32,013 bases of DNA from the NCBI GenBank assembly GCA_910587755.1, contig CAJUNZ010000025.1, positions 1 through 32,013 of the forward strand, given 5' to 3'. Shown one piece after another: positions 31,965 to 32,013 of the stretch. Each line of letters starts with the position of its first letter. Position 1 is the first letter of the stretch. Both the position numbers and the translations under genes were made by a program. The stretch is from an uncultured Acetatifactor sp. (GTDB lineage: Bacteria; Bacillota; Clostridia; Lachnospirales; Lachnospiraceae). The notes beneath the pieces were generated by a model that was not told where the DNA came from, did not search any database, and was given only the letters and a program-made list of their open reading frames with translations.

Positions 31965-32013
31965 AGATCGGAAGAGCGTCGTGTAGGGAAAGAGTGTAGA
32001 TCTCGGTGGTCGC
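31965..32013 (+). other. Illumina TruSeq adapter contamination
   Basis: From 31965 the sequence begins AGATCGGAAGAGCGTCGTGT and continues for 49 bases without a break, as the reverse complement of the Illumina universal adapter. It is not biological and marks the true end of the contig. The preceding A (31964) may be real or an A-tailing base. Confidence 0.98.

Noticed and set aside
1..32013. tRNA, rRNA, insertion sequence, integrase or attachment site
   Set aside because: None was recognised in either strand; the window looks like stable chromosome without mobile elements.

Overview
The window looks like a chromosomal contig from a moderately high-GC member of the Clostridia, most likely Lachnospiraceae. 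The evidence is the gene order rimP-nusA-ylxR-ylxQ-infB-rbfA-nrnA-truB-ribF, the small family proteins DUF4250 and DUF4317, an MscL with a zinc ribbon, strong GGAGG ribosome binding sites and TTGACA/TATACT promoters. The placement is inferred from protein style only. The last 49 bases (31965-32013) are Illumina adapter, so the contig ends inside ribF at 31964.

Layout. 1-5104: a membrane-embedded LuxR-type regulator, a C39-like papain-fold protein, a membrane-anchored family 2 glycoside hydrolase and an acidic lipoprotein. 5097-8174: DUF4317 on the minus strand, divergent from mscL, then a TPR lipoprotein closed by a bidirectional terminator. 8229-8602: a minus-strand cold shock gene with a textbook promoter and a structured leader of about 150 nt. 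8704-10290: a membrane-tethered, repeat-bearing protein ending in a glucose-EIIA-like domain that has lost both histidines. 10346-13490: a copper operon with two CsoR-type palindromes, csoR, and a copA carrying a copZ-like domain fused at its C-terminus. 13608-15684: an overlapping MotA/ExbB-like and OmpA/MotB-like pair resembling ZorAB without any Zorya effector. 15807-18470: clpB and its terminator. 18663-21333: an LCP cell-wall ligase, DUF4250 and an ASKHA protein with an N-terminal cysteine cluster. 21436-22434: DUF362 on the minus strand. 22651 to the end: the nusA-infB translation and ribosome-maturation operon, with a consensus promoter, a 13-bp leader hairpin and several overlapping genes.

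How the parts work together. The copper genes form one self-regulated circuit: CsoR senses Cu(I), CopA exports it, and the fused HMA domain may also be made separately. The motor-like pair probably couples ion flow to peptidoglycan-anchored work, but its target is not visible. The 3' third supplies transcription elongation (NusA), initiation (IF2), 30S maturation (RimP, RbfA), RNase P modulation (YlxR), pseudouridylation (TruB), nanoRNA decay (NrnA) and flavin synthesis (RibF). NusA and IF2 both carry long low-complexity, repeat-rich regions.

The best candidates for something undescribed are the phospho-dead EIIA-like membrane protein, the orphan ZorAB-like motor, the paired CsoR operators and the cold shock leader.
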